A DNA stretch of 64,000 nucleotides from Nonomuraea rubra (GTDB lineage Bacteria > Actinomycetota > Actinomycetes > Streptosporangiales > Streptosporangiaceae): positions 8,167,001 to 8,231,000 of the forward strand of contig NZ_JACHMI010000001.1 of NCBI RefSeq assembly GCF_014207985.1, written 5' to 3'. Positions 7,249 through 14,204 of this stretch are shown in pieces; position 1 is the stretch's first letter, and each line of letters starts with the position of its first letter. Position numbers and translations under genes: made by a program. The notes below the pieces were generated by a model. The model made no database searches and had not been told where the DNA came from. It saw only the letters and a program-made list of their open reading frames with translations.

Positions 7249-8610
7249 TCAGTCGGCGATCCAGCTCCCGTGGAAGCCGAGCGGCACCCGGGCGGGCAGG
7301 TGCACGGTGGCGACCGGCTCGCCGGTGAAGTCCTGCGCGGAAAGGATCACCAGGTCGGCGGCCCCCCTGGCCGGGTTGTTGACGAACGACAGCACGTAAC
7401 CGTCGTCCTCGGCCTCCCCGGCACCGACGAAGACGGGCTCGCCCACGTACGCGCCGCGCCCGAGCTCCCGCGACTCCTGCGTGCCCCGCCGCAGGTCGTG
7501 CTTGATGAGCGTGTTGCCGAACGCGTCGTCCGCCAGATCCTCCAGCTCGCCGGCCACGCCGCCGCCCACGACGTCGACCAGCTCCCTGGTGACGGCGGTG
7601 TAGCCGTAGCGGTAGGGCCTGCCGGTGCGGCGCTCGTCCATGCGCGGGAACTCCTGGGCGCGATCGTCCAGCCGCGCCTGCCCGACGCGGCCGGTGGTGA
7701 GGTCGATCCGCCACCGGTCGAGCGCGGGCGGCCCGCCCAGGTCGAGCCGCGCGTCCACGAACCCCTTGGGGTAGCTGACCACGTCCACGACCACCTCGTC
7801 GCCGTCGTCGTAGGCGTTGAGCGTATGGAAGACCCAGCACGGCGGCGCGTCCACCCACCGCACGTCGCCGCTCTCGCGCGACATGAGCCCGATGCGCGCG
7901 GGGTGGTCGTCGTTCCACGCGTACGGCAGCCGGTCGCCCCTCTCCGCGTGGGCCAGGCTGAACGTGACAGGCAGGTCGTAGATCACCACGAACCGTTCGG
8001 TGAGCGCGAAGTCGTGCACCATCGGCTTGTCGGCGACCGGGATGTCGGTGACCCGCTGGACCACGCCCTTGGGGTCGAGCACGAGGTGCTGGTGGTGGTC
8101 CCAGCCGAAGAAGTACGCCAGCGCGTGCAGCTCGCCGGTGACCGGGTCGAGGTGGGTGTGCGCGGCGAACCCGCCCGGCAGCCCACCGCCGAAGTCGCAG
8201 GCGCCGATGGTGTCGAGCTCGTACCCCAGCTCGTACGGCAGCGCCCCCGCCTCCACGGTGGCGAACGTGCGCCCGCCCAGCCCGATGACGTGGGTGTTGG
8301 CCGAGAAGTCCAGCCCGGCGTGCACGGGCCCCGGCCTGGCCTCCTCGCCGAGCCGCCCGGCGACGCGCGCGCTGCGCACCCACCGGTTGCGGTACCACTC
8401 GGCGCGGCCGTCGCGCAGCCGCACCCCGTGCACCATGCCCTCGCCGAAGAACAGGTGGCCGGCGCTGGGGTCGTCGAGGCTGAGCGGGTTGGGGCCGTTA
8501 CGCAGGTAGCGGCCGTTGAGCTCGGCCGGGATGCGGCCGGTGACGTCGAGGTCGAACGCGGTGATCTCCTCGCTCACCGGGGCGAATCCATCCTTGAAGG
8601 GAGTGGTCAT
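7249..8610 (-). CDS. Carotenoid oxygenase family protein (RPE65/CCD superfamily)
   Basis: A 453-residue non-haem Fe(II) dioxygenase of the seven-bladed propeller type that cleaves double bonds of carotenoids, stilbenes or related phenylpropanoids. N-terminal NGRYLRNGPNP is the family signature. Four iron-binding histidines are at the expected places: AHTHLDPVTGELHA, MVHDFALTERF, WVFHTLNAYDDGD and, at the C-terminus, GFHGSW. No signal peptide is seen. It shares an ATGA overlap (8607-8610) with the upstream TetR gene, so the two are translationally coupled and the regulator probably controls the enzyme. Substrate cannot be told; no carotenoid biosynthetic gene is in the window. Confidence 0.88.
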   Translation of the reverse strand: MTTPFKDGFAPVSEEITAFDLDVTGRIPAELNGRYLRNGPNPLSLDDPSAGHLFFGEGMVHGVRLRDGRAEWYRNRWVRSARVAGRLGEEARPGPVHAGLDFSANTHVIGLGGRTFATVEAGALPYELGYELDTIGACDFGGGLPGGFAAHTHLDPVTGELHALAYFFGWDHHQHLVLDPKGVVQRVTDIPVADKPMVHDFALTERFVVIYDLPVTFSLAHAERGDRLPYAWNDDHPARIGLMSRESGDVRWVDAPPCWVFHTLNAYDDGDEVVVDVVSYPKGFVDARLDLGGPPALDRWRIDLTTGRVGQARLDDRAQEFPRMDERRTGRPYRYGYTAVTRELVDVVGGGVAGELEDLADDAFGNTLIKHDLRRGTQESRELGRGAYVGEPVFVGAGEAEDDGYVLSFVNNPARGAADLVILSAQDFTGEPVATVHLPARVPLGFHGSWIAD

Positions 8611-9236
8611 GACGGGTCCCTTTCATCGTCGCAAGCCAGGAACGGCGTGAGCACCGAGACGCAGAGGAGCCGGAACCGCCGCCCGGCCACCTCCCGATCG
8701 AAGAATCCCGAGATCTCCAGCCCCACGGCGCCGTGCACGGCCATCCACAACACGTCGGCGATCTCCACTGCCTCGGCCCCGCGCAGCAGCCCGGCGTCCA
8801 GGCAGTCCGCCACCCCCCGCACCAGCAGCCCGAACGTGCGCTTGGCCGCCTGGACCGCCTCCGGGCTGGGGTTCAGCCCCGGCAGCGCCCCCTGGAACAT
8901 GACCCGGTAGTAGTCGGGCTCGCTCAGCGCGTACTCGCGGTAGGCCATCAGCCCCAGGTGCAGGCGTTCGAACGGGTCGTCGCGCGCCGGCACCGACAGC
9001 AGCACCTGCTCGAACCGCGCGAACCCCTCCAGCCAGAGCGCCTCCCCGAGCCCGTCCTTCCCGCCGAAGAGCGTGTAGATCACCTTGGTCGAGCAGCCCA
9101 CCTCGCCGGAGATCCGCCGCACGGTGAGCGCGGCCGGGCCCTCCGTGACGAGCAGCCGCTTGGCCGCGTCGAGGATGGCCGCCCTGACGACGCTCTGCCC
9201 CTCGCGCTGGGCCTGCTGGTACGCGGTAACCACCAT
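8607..9236 (-). CDS. TetR family regulator of the carotenoid oxygenase operon
   Basis: The product (209 aa) has an N-terminal helix-turn-helix of TetR type (LTVRRISGEVGCSTKVIYTLFGGKDGLGEAL, about residues 38-68) and a C-terminal ligand and dimer domain containing PDYYRVMFQGALPG and VADCLDAGLLRG, resembling the TetR_C_33/WHG-type sensors. It is the promoter-proximal gene of a two-gene operon with the oxygenase. A perfect dyad, GGTAACA-C-TGTTACC, lies 24 bp before its start, and two further GGTAAC half-sites lie closer to the start, which suggests autoregulation. The ATG at 9236 has no strong Shine-Dalgarno; a second possible start is not obvious. Confidence 0.85.
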   Translation of the reverse strand: MVVTAYQQAQREGQSVVRAAILDAAKRLLVTEGPAALTVRRISGEVGCSTKVIYTLFGGKDGLGEALWLEGFARFEQVLLSVPARDDPFERLHLGLMAYREYALSEPDYYRVMFQGALPGLNPSPEAVQAAKRTFGLLVRGVADCLDAGLLRGAEAVEIADVLWMAVHGAVGLEISGFFDREVAGRRFRLLCVSVLTPFLACDDERDPS

Positions 9237-9259
9237 GCTCGGTAACGCCGTTTCTTCTC

Positions 9260-9274
9260 GGTAACACTGTTACC
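9260..9274. promoter_or_regulatory. Probable TetR operator
   Basis: GGTAACA-C-TGTTACC is a perfect 7-bp dyad with one central base. Extra GGTAAC half-sites occur at 9240-9245 and at 9224-9229, inside the start of the gene, giving a clustered operator in the tetR promoter. Confidence 0.6.
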
Positions 9275-9353
9275 TCCTCTATACGCCTCCTCCGGGAACC
9301 CGTCAACGGCCCGGCGGAGGAGTAAGGGCGTCCGCTCCGGTAAGTGACACCGT

Positions 9354-10202
9354 GTGAAGAACGGAGCCCGCGTCACGGTGGTCGTGGCGAGCAAGGACAG
9401 GCTGCGGGCGCTGACCCGCTCGCTCCCCCTGCACCCGCGCCCGGTGATCCTCGTGGACAACGGCTCCACCGACGGCACCGCCACGTTCGTCCGGCGCCAC
9501 TTCCCCGACGTCCACGTGGTCGAGGCAGGCAGGAACCTGGGCGCCCCTGGCCGCAACATCGGCGTCCAGATGGCCGACACCCCCTACGTCGCCTTCGCCG
9601 ACGACGACTCCTGGTGGGCGCCGGGCGCGCTGGACCGGGCCGCCGACGTGCTGGACGCCTACCCGCGCCTCGCGGTCCTGGGCGCGCGCGTGCTCGTGGG
9701 GCCCGAGGAGCGGCTGGACACGGTGTCGGAGCAGATGCGCCACTCCCCGCTCGGCGTCGAGCCCGACCTGCCGGGGCCGAGCGTGCTGGGGTTCCTGGCG
9801 TGCGGGGCGGTGGTGCGCAAGGAGGCGTTCCTCGACGCGGGAGGGTTCGACGACGTGATCTTCTTCTTCGGCGAGGAGGAGCGGCTGGCCGTGGATCTGG
9901 CCGCGAAGGGATGGGGGCTGGCGTACGTGGACGACGTGGTGGCGCACCACCACCCCTCGCCGGCCAGGGACCCGCGCGGCAGGCAGGTGCTGGCCGCGCG
10001 CAACGCCGTGCTGACGGCCGTGCTGCGCCGCCCGTGGCGGGTGGTGGCCAGGCGCTCGTTCGAGGCGCTGCGGGGCGGCTCCGCGGGCCGCGAGGGACTG
10101 CGTACGGCGGTGCGCAGGCTGCCGCGGGCGCTGGCCGAGCGACGGGGGCTGCCGGTCTCCGTGGAGCGGGCGCGGCGCACGCTGGAGCGGGCCGATGGCT
10201 GA
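9354..10202 (+). CDS. Family 2 glycosyltransferase (copy 1)
   Basis: This 282-residue GT-A fold enzyme is expected to transfer a sugar from a nucleotide-sugar donor. Visible are VVVASKDR near the N-terminus, VILVDNGSTDGT (nucleotide binding), AFADDDSWW containing the DXD-type metal site, and a helix with GEEERLAVDLAAKGW that matches the catalytic (E/D)E region. No membrane segment is seen. Start GTG 9354 has no clear Shine-Dalgarno and is uncertain. Its end overlaps the next gene by 8 bp; the two proteins are clear paralogues with the same motif spacing, so this is a tandem duplication. Acceptor and polymer are unknown. Confidence 0.85.
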   Translation: MKNGARVTVVVASKDRLRALTRSLPLHPRPVILVDNGSTDGTATFVRRHFPDVHVVEAGRNLGAPGRNIGVQMADTPYVAFADDDSWWAPGALDRAADVLDAYPRLAVLGARVLVGPEERLDTVSEQMRHSPLGVEPDLPGPSVLGFLACGAVVRKEAFLDAGGFDDVIFFFGEEERLAVDLAAKGWGLAYVDDVVAHHHPSPARDPRGRQVLAARNAVLTAVLRRPWRVVARRSFEALRGGSAGREGLRTAVRRLPRALAERRGLPVSVERARRTLERADG

Positions 10203-11091
10203 CCCGCGCGTGGGCGCCGTCGTGATCACCTGGAACCGGCGCGAGGAGGTGCTGACCGCGCTGGGCCGCCTGCTCGCGCTCCCGGAACGGCCCCAGGTGG
10301 TGCTGGTGGACAACGGCTCCGCCGACGGCACCGCCGAGGCCGTGGCGCGCGCCTACCCCGAGGTGGACGTGGTCGCCCTGGACGAGAACCTGGGCGCCGT
10401 GGGCCGCAACGTCGGGGTGGAGCGGCTGCGCACGCCGTACGTGGCCTTCGCCGACGACGACACCTGGTGGGAGCCCGGCTCGCTGGCGCGGGCCGCCGAC
10501 AGGCTGGACGCCCATCCCCGCCTGGCCGTCGTGACGGCCCGCATCCTGGCCGAGCCCGGCGGGCGCGACGACCCGATCGTGGCCGAGCTGCGCGACTCCC
10601 CCGTGCCCGGCCCCGGCTGGCTGCCCGGCCCGGCGCTGGGCAGCTTCCTGGCGGGGGCGTCGGTGCTGCGGCGGGAGGCGTTCCTCGAATGCGGCGGCTT
10701 CTCGCGGCGGCTGTGGCTGGGCGGCGAGGAGGAGCTGCTGGCCGTGGACCTGGCGACGGCCGGCTGGGAGCTGTGTTACCTGGAGGAGCTGACGGTCCAC
10801 CACCAGGCCTCGGAGCGGCGGGACGCGCACGGCAGGCGGCGGGTGGGGCTGCGCAACACGCTCTGGTTCACCTGGCTGCGGCGGCCGCTGCGCGCGGCGC
10901 TGCGGCGTACCGCGCACCTGGCCAGGACGGTGCCACGCGACCGCGTCTCGGCGCTGGCGGCCCTGGACGCCCTGCGCGGGCTGCCGTGGGTGCTGGCGGA
11001 ACGGCGGTGCGTGCCGCCGCGCGTGGAGGCCAGGCTGGCGAGCCTGGAGGCGTCCCAGGAGAACTCGCGGGCCCGCCGTTACGTCTCGTGA
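10195..11091 (+). CDS. Family 2 glycosyltransferase (copy 2)
   Basis: A paralogue of the preceding gene (298 residues), it repeats each signature: VVITWNRREEV, VVLVDNGSADGT, AFADDDTWW and GGEEELLAVDLATAGWELCYLEELTVHH. The metal-binding DDD and the acidic pair of the catalytic region are intact in both copies, so both may be active. The C-terminal ~40 residues form a basic amphipathic tail (ERRCVPPRVEARLASLEAS) that could touch the membrane. The ATG at 10195 lies inside copy 1 with an 8-bp overlap, so translation is coupled. The pair could add two successive sugars to one acceptor. Confidence 0.85.
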   Translation: MADPRVGAVVITWNRREEVLTALGRLLALPERPQVVLVDNGSADGTAEAVARAYPEVDVVALDENLGAVGRNVGVERLRTPYVAFADDDTWWEPGSLARAADRLDAHPRLAVVTARILAEPGGRDDPIVAELRDSPVPGPGWLPGPALGSFLAGASVLRREAFLECGGFSRRLWLGGEEELLAVDLATAGWELCYLEELTVHHQASERRDAHGRRRVGLRNTLWFTWLRRPLRAALRRTAHLARTVPRDRVSALAALDALRGLPWVLAERRCVPPRVEARLASLEASQENSRARRYVS

Positions 11092-11111
11092 ACGCGGGGC
11101 AGCAGGCGGAT

Positions 11112-11306
11112 ATGAGCACAGCACCGAATCCGATCGACCTGCAGAAGCACCTGAGCGGGGTCGACTATCCGGCCAGCAAGGACGACCTGGTCAAGGCCGC
11201 CCGCGACCACAACGCGGGCGACGACATCGTCCAGGCGCTGCAGAACATGCCCGACCGCCAGTACGACGGCCCGAACGCCGTCAGTGAGGCGGTCACCAAG
11301 CGCTGA
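11112..11306 (+). CDS. DUF2795 small protein
   Basis: The 64-residue protein matches the short DUF2795 family common in actinobacteria. The visible core is IDLQKHLSGVDYPASKDDLVKAARDHNA, with ALQNMPDRQYDGPNAVSEAV at the end; the family is thought to be a compact helical domain with a conserved YPA and PDR motif, function unknown. The ATG at 11112 lies 20 bp after the glycosyltransferase stop, with GGCGG upstream. A strong hairpin follows. It may be the last gene of the glycosyltransferase unit or independently expressed. Confidence 0.8.
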   Translation: MSTAPNPIDLQKHLSGVDYPASKDDLVKAARDHNAGDDIVQALQNMPDRQYDGPNAVSEAVTKR

Positions 11307-11318
11307 TTCCGTGGGGGT

Positions 11319-11354
11319 GCGGTGGGCGGGGCCGTGAACGGCCCCGCCCACCGC
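11319..11354. terminator. Bidirectional terminator
   Basis: A perfect 16-bp GC-rich stem (starting GCGGTGGGCGG) with loop TGAA, lying between the convergent DUF2795 and NDH-like genes, 12 and 9 bp from their stops. Confidence 0.85.
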
Positions 11355-11363
11355 GCGTCCCGC

Positions 11364-12512
11364 TCACGAGCGCCCGGCCGTCAGCCCGAACGCCCAGACC
11401 GGCACCAGGCCGCGCTTGAGCAGCCTGAACTGGGGAAGCGGGCTGCTGCTGACCGTCTCCTTGTAGGCGATGGCCGCGCGTCCGGTCAGGTACCACCGGC
11501 GCGGGCTGTCGTCCGGGTGGGTGAACTGGATGACGGCGTCCCGCCTGCCGAGGCTGACGGGCTGGTGGACGTACCCGAACCTGAAGGGCGGGGGCGTCCT
11601 CCCGAGCAGCGTGGCGGCCAGCGAGTCGGCCGCGCCCAGGCCCGTGGGGATGCCGCCCTGGCAGGTGCCGTGCATGACGCCGAACTTCTGGGTGACCGCG
11701 GCGGCGTCGCCGACGGCGTACACGTCCGGGTGGGAGACCGAGCGCAGCACCCGGTCCACCACGATCCGGCCGCGTTCGTCCACGGTCAGCCCCGACTCGG
11801 CGGCCAGCGGGAGGCCTCTGGTGCCGGTCGTCCAGAGCGTGGCGTCGGAGTGGATCAGCTCGCCGCCGGCCAGCTCGACGCCGTCGGGCAGCACCTTGGT
11901 GATGTCCGCGCCCGCGCGCACCTCGACGCCGAGCCGCTCCAGCGCCCTGTCCAGGTACGCCCGCGCGCCCCGGCTCATCATCGAGCCGGGACGTCCCCTG
12001 GTCAGCAGGACGACGTGCAGGTGCGGGCGGGCCTCGGCCAGCTCGGCGGCCGACTCGACGCCGGTCAGCCCGCCGCCGGCGACGATCACCGTGCCGCTGG
12101 TGAGGGTGTCCAGGTGCTCCGAGAGGCGCACGGTGGCCGCGTAGTCGTCGTAGACGTGGGCGTGCTCGGCGACTCCGGGGACGGTCGCGTCGGTGACGGT
12201 GCCGAGCGCGTAGATCAGCTTGTCGTAGCCGAGGGTGCGGCCGTCGCCGAGGCTCACCTGCCGCCGTACCGGGTCGACGGCGGTCACCCGCCCCTGCGCG
12301 AACTCGACGCCGCTGCCCGCCAGCACGTCGGTCAGCGCGTGGTCGGCCAGCCGCTCACCCGCCGCCGTCTGGTGCAGGCGCAGCCGCTCGGTGAACCTGG
12401 GGGACGCGTTCACCAGCGTGACGCGCGCGCCCGTGGAGCGGGTCCTGTGCGCGACCCTGATGGCCGCCGCGACGCCGGTGTAGCCCCCGCCGAGTACCAG
12501 GATGTCGGTCAT
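11364..12512 (-). CDS. NDH-2-like FAD-dependent pyridine nucleotide oxidoreductase
   Basis: This 382-residue flavoprotein belongs to the two-dinucleotide-binding-domain family that includes type II NADH dehydrogenase. The N-terminal FAD site is ILVLGGGYTGVAAA; the NAD(P)H site IVAGGGLTGVESAAELAE lies near residue 150; the second FAD contact VYAVGDAAAV near residue 280. It lacks the redox CxxC of disulfide reductases, so an NADH:quinone or other electron-acceptor role is likelier. Start ATG 12512 has GAGGTAAGGAAG just upstream. A membrane-anchoring C-terminal helix is not obvious, though GLVPVWAFGLTAG could associate with the bilayer. It stands alone between tyrA and a terminator. Confidence 0.82.
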   Translation of the reverse strand: MTDILVLGGGYTGVAAAIRVAHRTRSTGARVTLVNASPRFTERLRLHQTAAGERLADHALTDVLAGSGVEFAQGRVTAVDPVRRQVSLGDGRTLGYDKLIYALGTVTDATVPGVAEHAHVYDDYAATVRLSEHLDTLTSGTVIVAGGGLTGVESAAELAEARPHLHVVLLTRGRPGSMMSRGARAYLDRALERLGVEVRAGADITKVLPDGVELAGGELIHSDATLWTTGTRGLPLAAESGLTVDERGRIVVDRVLRSVSHPDVYAVGDAAAVTQKFGVMHGTCQGGIPTGLGAADSLAATLLGRTPPPFRFGYVHQPVSLGRRDAVIQFTHPDDSPRRWYLTGRAAIAYKETVSSSPLPQFRLLKRGLVPVWAFGLTAGRS

Positions 12513-12573
12513 CTTCCTTACCTCCTCGATTCGTGCTTGCAGACGAATCGGGGAGGCAAGGATGTGACATCGC

Positions 12574-13680
12574 CTAGGGAACCTGCCAGCCGCGCTCGCG
12601 CAGGGCCTCGGTGAGCGTGCCTGCCGCGTCGGGCTCCACCGACAGCTCGGCGATGCCCAGGGGCAGGCCGGGGGCATGCTCCAGGCGCACGTCCTCGACG
12701 TTGACGCCGACCTCGTCGCACACCTGGAACAGCCGCGCGAGCTGGCCGGGACGGTCGCCGATCACGACCTGGACGGCGGCGTAGGAGGAGGCGGGGCCGC
12801 CGTGCTTGCCGGGGATGCGGTCGTGGCCGACCACGCCGCGCTTGAGCAGCTGGGTGATCTCGTTGGTCGCGGTGCCGTCGCCCTCGGCCAGGGCGCGCAG
12901 CGCGCTCGCCGCGTCGGCCAGGTCGTTGGCCACGGCCTCCAGGACCTCGGCGACCGGGGACGCGTTGCCGGACAGGATGCCCAGCCACAGCCCGGGGTCG
13001 CTGCCGGCGATCCGCGTGACGTCGCGCACGCCCTGCCCCGCCAGGCCCAGCGCGACGTCCGTGGCGTCGGCCAGCCGGGCGGCCACGGCGGAGGCGGCCA
13101 CGTGCGGCGCGTGGGAGACCACGGCGACCGCGCGGTCGTGGTCGATGGCGCTGACCTCCACCGCGTTGGCGCCGCACAGCTCGATCAGCCGCAGCACCGC
13201 CGCCTTCGCCTCCGGGTCGGCCTCCTCGGTCGGGCACAGCGCCCATGGCCGCCCGAGGAACAGGTCGTCCCTGGCCGCCCCCGGCCCCGACTTCTCCCGG
13301 CCGGCCAGCGGGTGGGAGGCGACGTAGGTGGCCAGGTCGCAGCCGAGCTGCGCGGCCCGGTGGATGGGCTCGGCCTTGACGCTGGCGACGTCGGTGTAGA
13401 ACCGGGCCGCGTCCAGGCGCTGCAGCTCCAGCAGCTCCGTCGCCACGTACGCCGGAGGCACCGCGATGATCGCCAGGTCCGCCCGCTCGGCCGCCTGCGC
13501 CGCGGACTGCCCGCCCTTCATCGGCTGCCACTCCTCGCCCGCGCCGAGCTCCCGCGCCAGCCGTACGGCGCCCTGGTCGCGGTCGGCGAGCAGCACCCGC
13601 ACCCCGCGCTTGCGCAGCGCCAGCGCCGCAGACGTGCCGATGAGACCGGTGCCGACGACGAGCACGGTACGAAGATCCAT
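12574..13680 (-). CDS. tyrA: Prephenate dehydrogenase
   Basis: TyrA oxidises and decarboxylates prephenate to 4-hydroxyphenylpyruvate, the tyrosine branch of aromatic synthesis. The 368 residues begin with the Rossmann motif VLVVGTGLIGTSAALAL; TDVASVKAEPI and SHPLAGREKSGPGAA match the catalytic region, including the conserved His of SHP. Residues from about 290 (VQVVIGDRPGQLARLFQVCDEVGVNVEDVRLEHAP, quoted in parts) form an ACT domain, the expected tyrosine feedback site. It follows aroH (chorismate mutase) by 95 bp on the same strand, so the two successive steps from chorismate are encoded together. Confidence 0.95.
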   Translation of the reverse strand: MDLRTVLVVGTGLIGTSAALALRKRGVRVLLADRDQGAVRLARELGAGEEWQPMKGGQSAAQAAERADLAIIAVPPAYVATELLELQRLDAARFYTDVASVKAEPIHRAAQLGCDLATYVASHPLAGREKSGPGAARDDLFLGRPWALCPTEEADPEAKAAVLRLIELCGANAVEVSAIDHDRAVAVVSHAPHVAASAVAARLADATDVALGLAGQGVRDVTRIAGSDPGLWLGILSGNASPVAEVLEAVANDLADAASALRALAEGDGTATNEITQLLKRGVVGHDRIPGKHGGPASSYAAVQVVIGDRPGQLARLFQVCDEVGVNVEDVRLEHAPGLPLGIAELSVEPDAAGTLTEALRERGWQVP

Positions 13681-13775
13681 CTCGATGTCCTGTTTATCGG
13701 GCCGTACGGGCTGGTAGTGTCACGCGCCCGGCTTGCCGCGCGCTTGACGGGGTGCTACGGATTCATTGGGCGGTT

Positions 13776-14135
13776 CTATTGGGCGATGTCCTGGCGCAGC
13801 GCCACCGCGCCGCGCAGATAGACGTGCTGGATCTCCGAACGCGGGCGGTCGGTCTCCACGTGGGCCATCAGCCGTACGACGCGGGGCAGCGCGCCCGGCA
13901 CGTCGATCTCGGTGCAGCAGATCAACGGGACCTCGTGGAAACCCAGCTTGCGCGCGGCGAGCGCCGGGAACTCGGCCGTCAGGTCGGGCGTGGCCGTGAA
14001 CAACACGCTGATCACGTCGTCCGGGGACAGGCTGTTGCGCTCCATGATCGCGCTGACCAGCTCGGTCGTGCCGGAGATGACCGAGTCGCGGTCGTTGGCG
14101 TCCACCTGGATCGCCCCACGGATCGCCCGCACCAT
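13776..14135 (-). CDS. aroH: Chorismate mutase, AroH type
   Basis: AroH converts chorismate to prephenate. The 119-residue product is of the trimeric B. subtilis AroH class: VRAIRGAIQVDAND at the N-terminus supplies the conserved active-site Arg, FTATPDLTAEFPALAAR and HVYLRGAVALR carry further conserved Phe/Thr/Arg/Tyr residues. The ATG at 14135 is preceded by AAGGGGAC; a longer frame from 14183 would cross the hairpin at 14162-14189 and is rejected. It lies between rluB and tyrA and probably feeds TyrA. Confidence 0.93.
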   Translation of the reverse strand: MVRAIRGAIQVDANDRDSVISGTTELVSAIMERNSLSPDDVISVLFTATPDLTAEFPALAARKLGFHEVPLICCTEIDVPGALPRVVRLMAHVETDRPRSEIQHVYLRGAVALRQDIAQ

Positions 14136-14161
14136 GTGGTTCGTCCCCTTCCATAGCCGCA

Positions 14162-14189
14162 GAGCCCGTGCGGAGGTTCGCACGGGCTC
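14162..14189 (-). terminator. Hairpin between rluB and aroH
   Basis: GAGCCCGTGCG with its exact complement around a 6-base loop, 15 bp beyond the rluB stop and 26 bp before the aroH start. It may end or attenuate the scp-rluB transcript. Confidence 0.7.
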
Positions 14190-14204
14190 CTTCGTCCGGC
14201 CAGA

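Noticed and set aside
8607..9236. Carotenoid biosynthesis cluster around the carotenoid oxygenase
   Set aside because: No phytoene synthase, desaturase or cyclase is present; only the regulator is linked.
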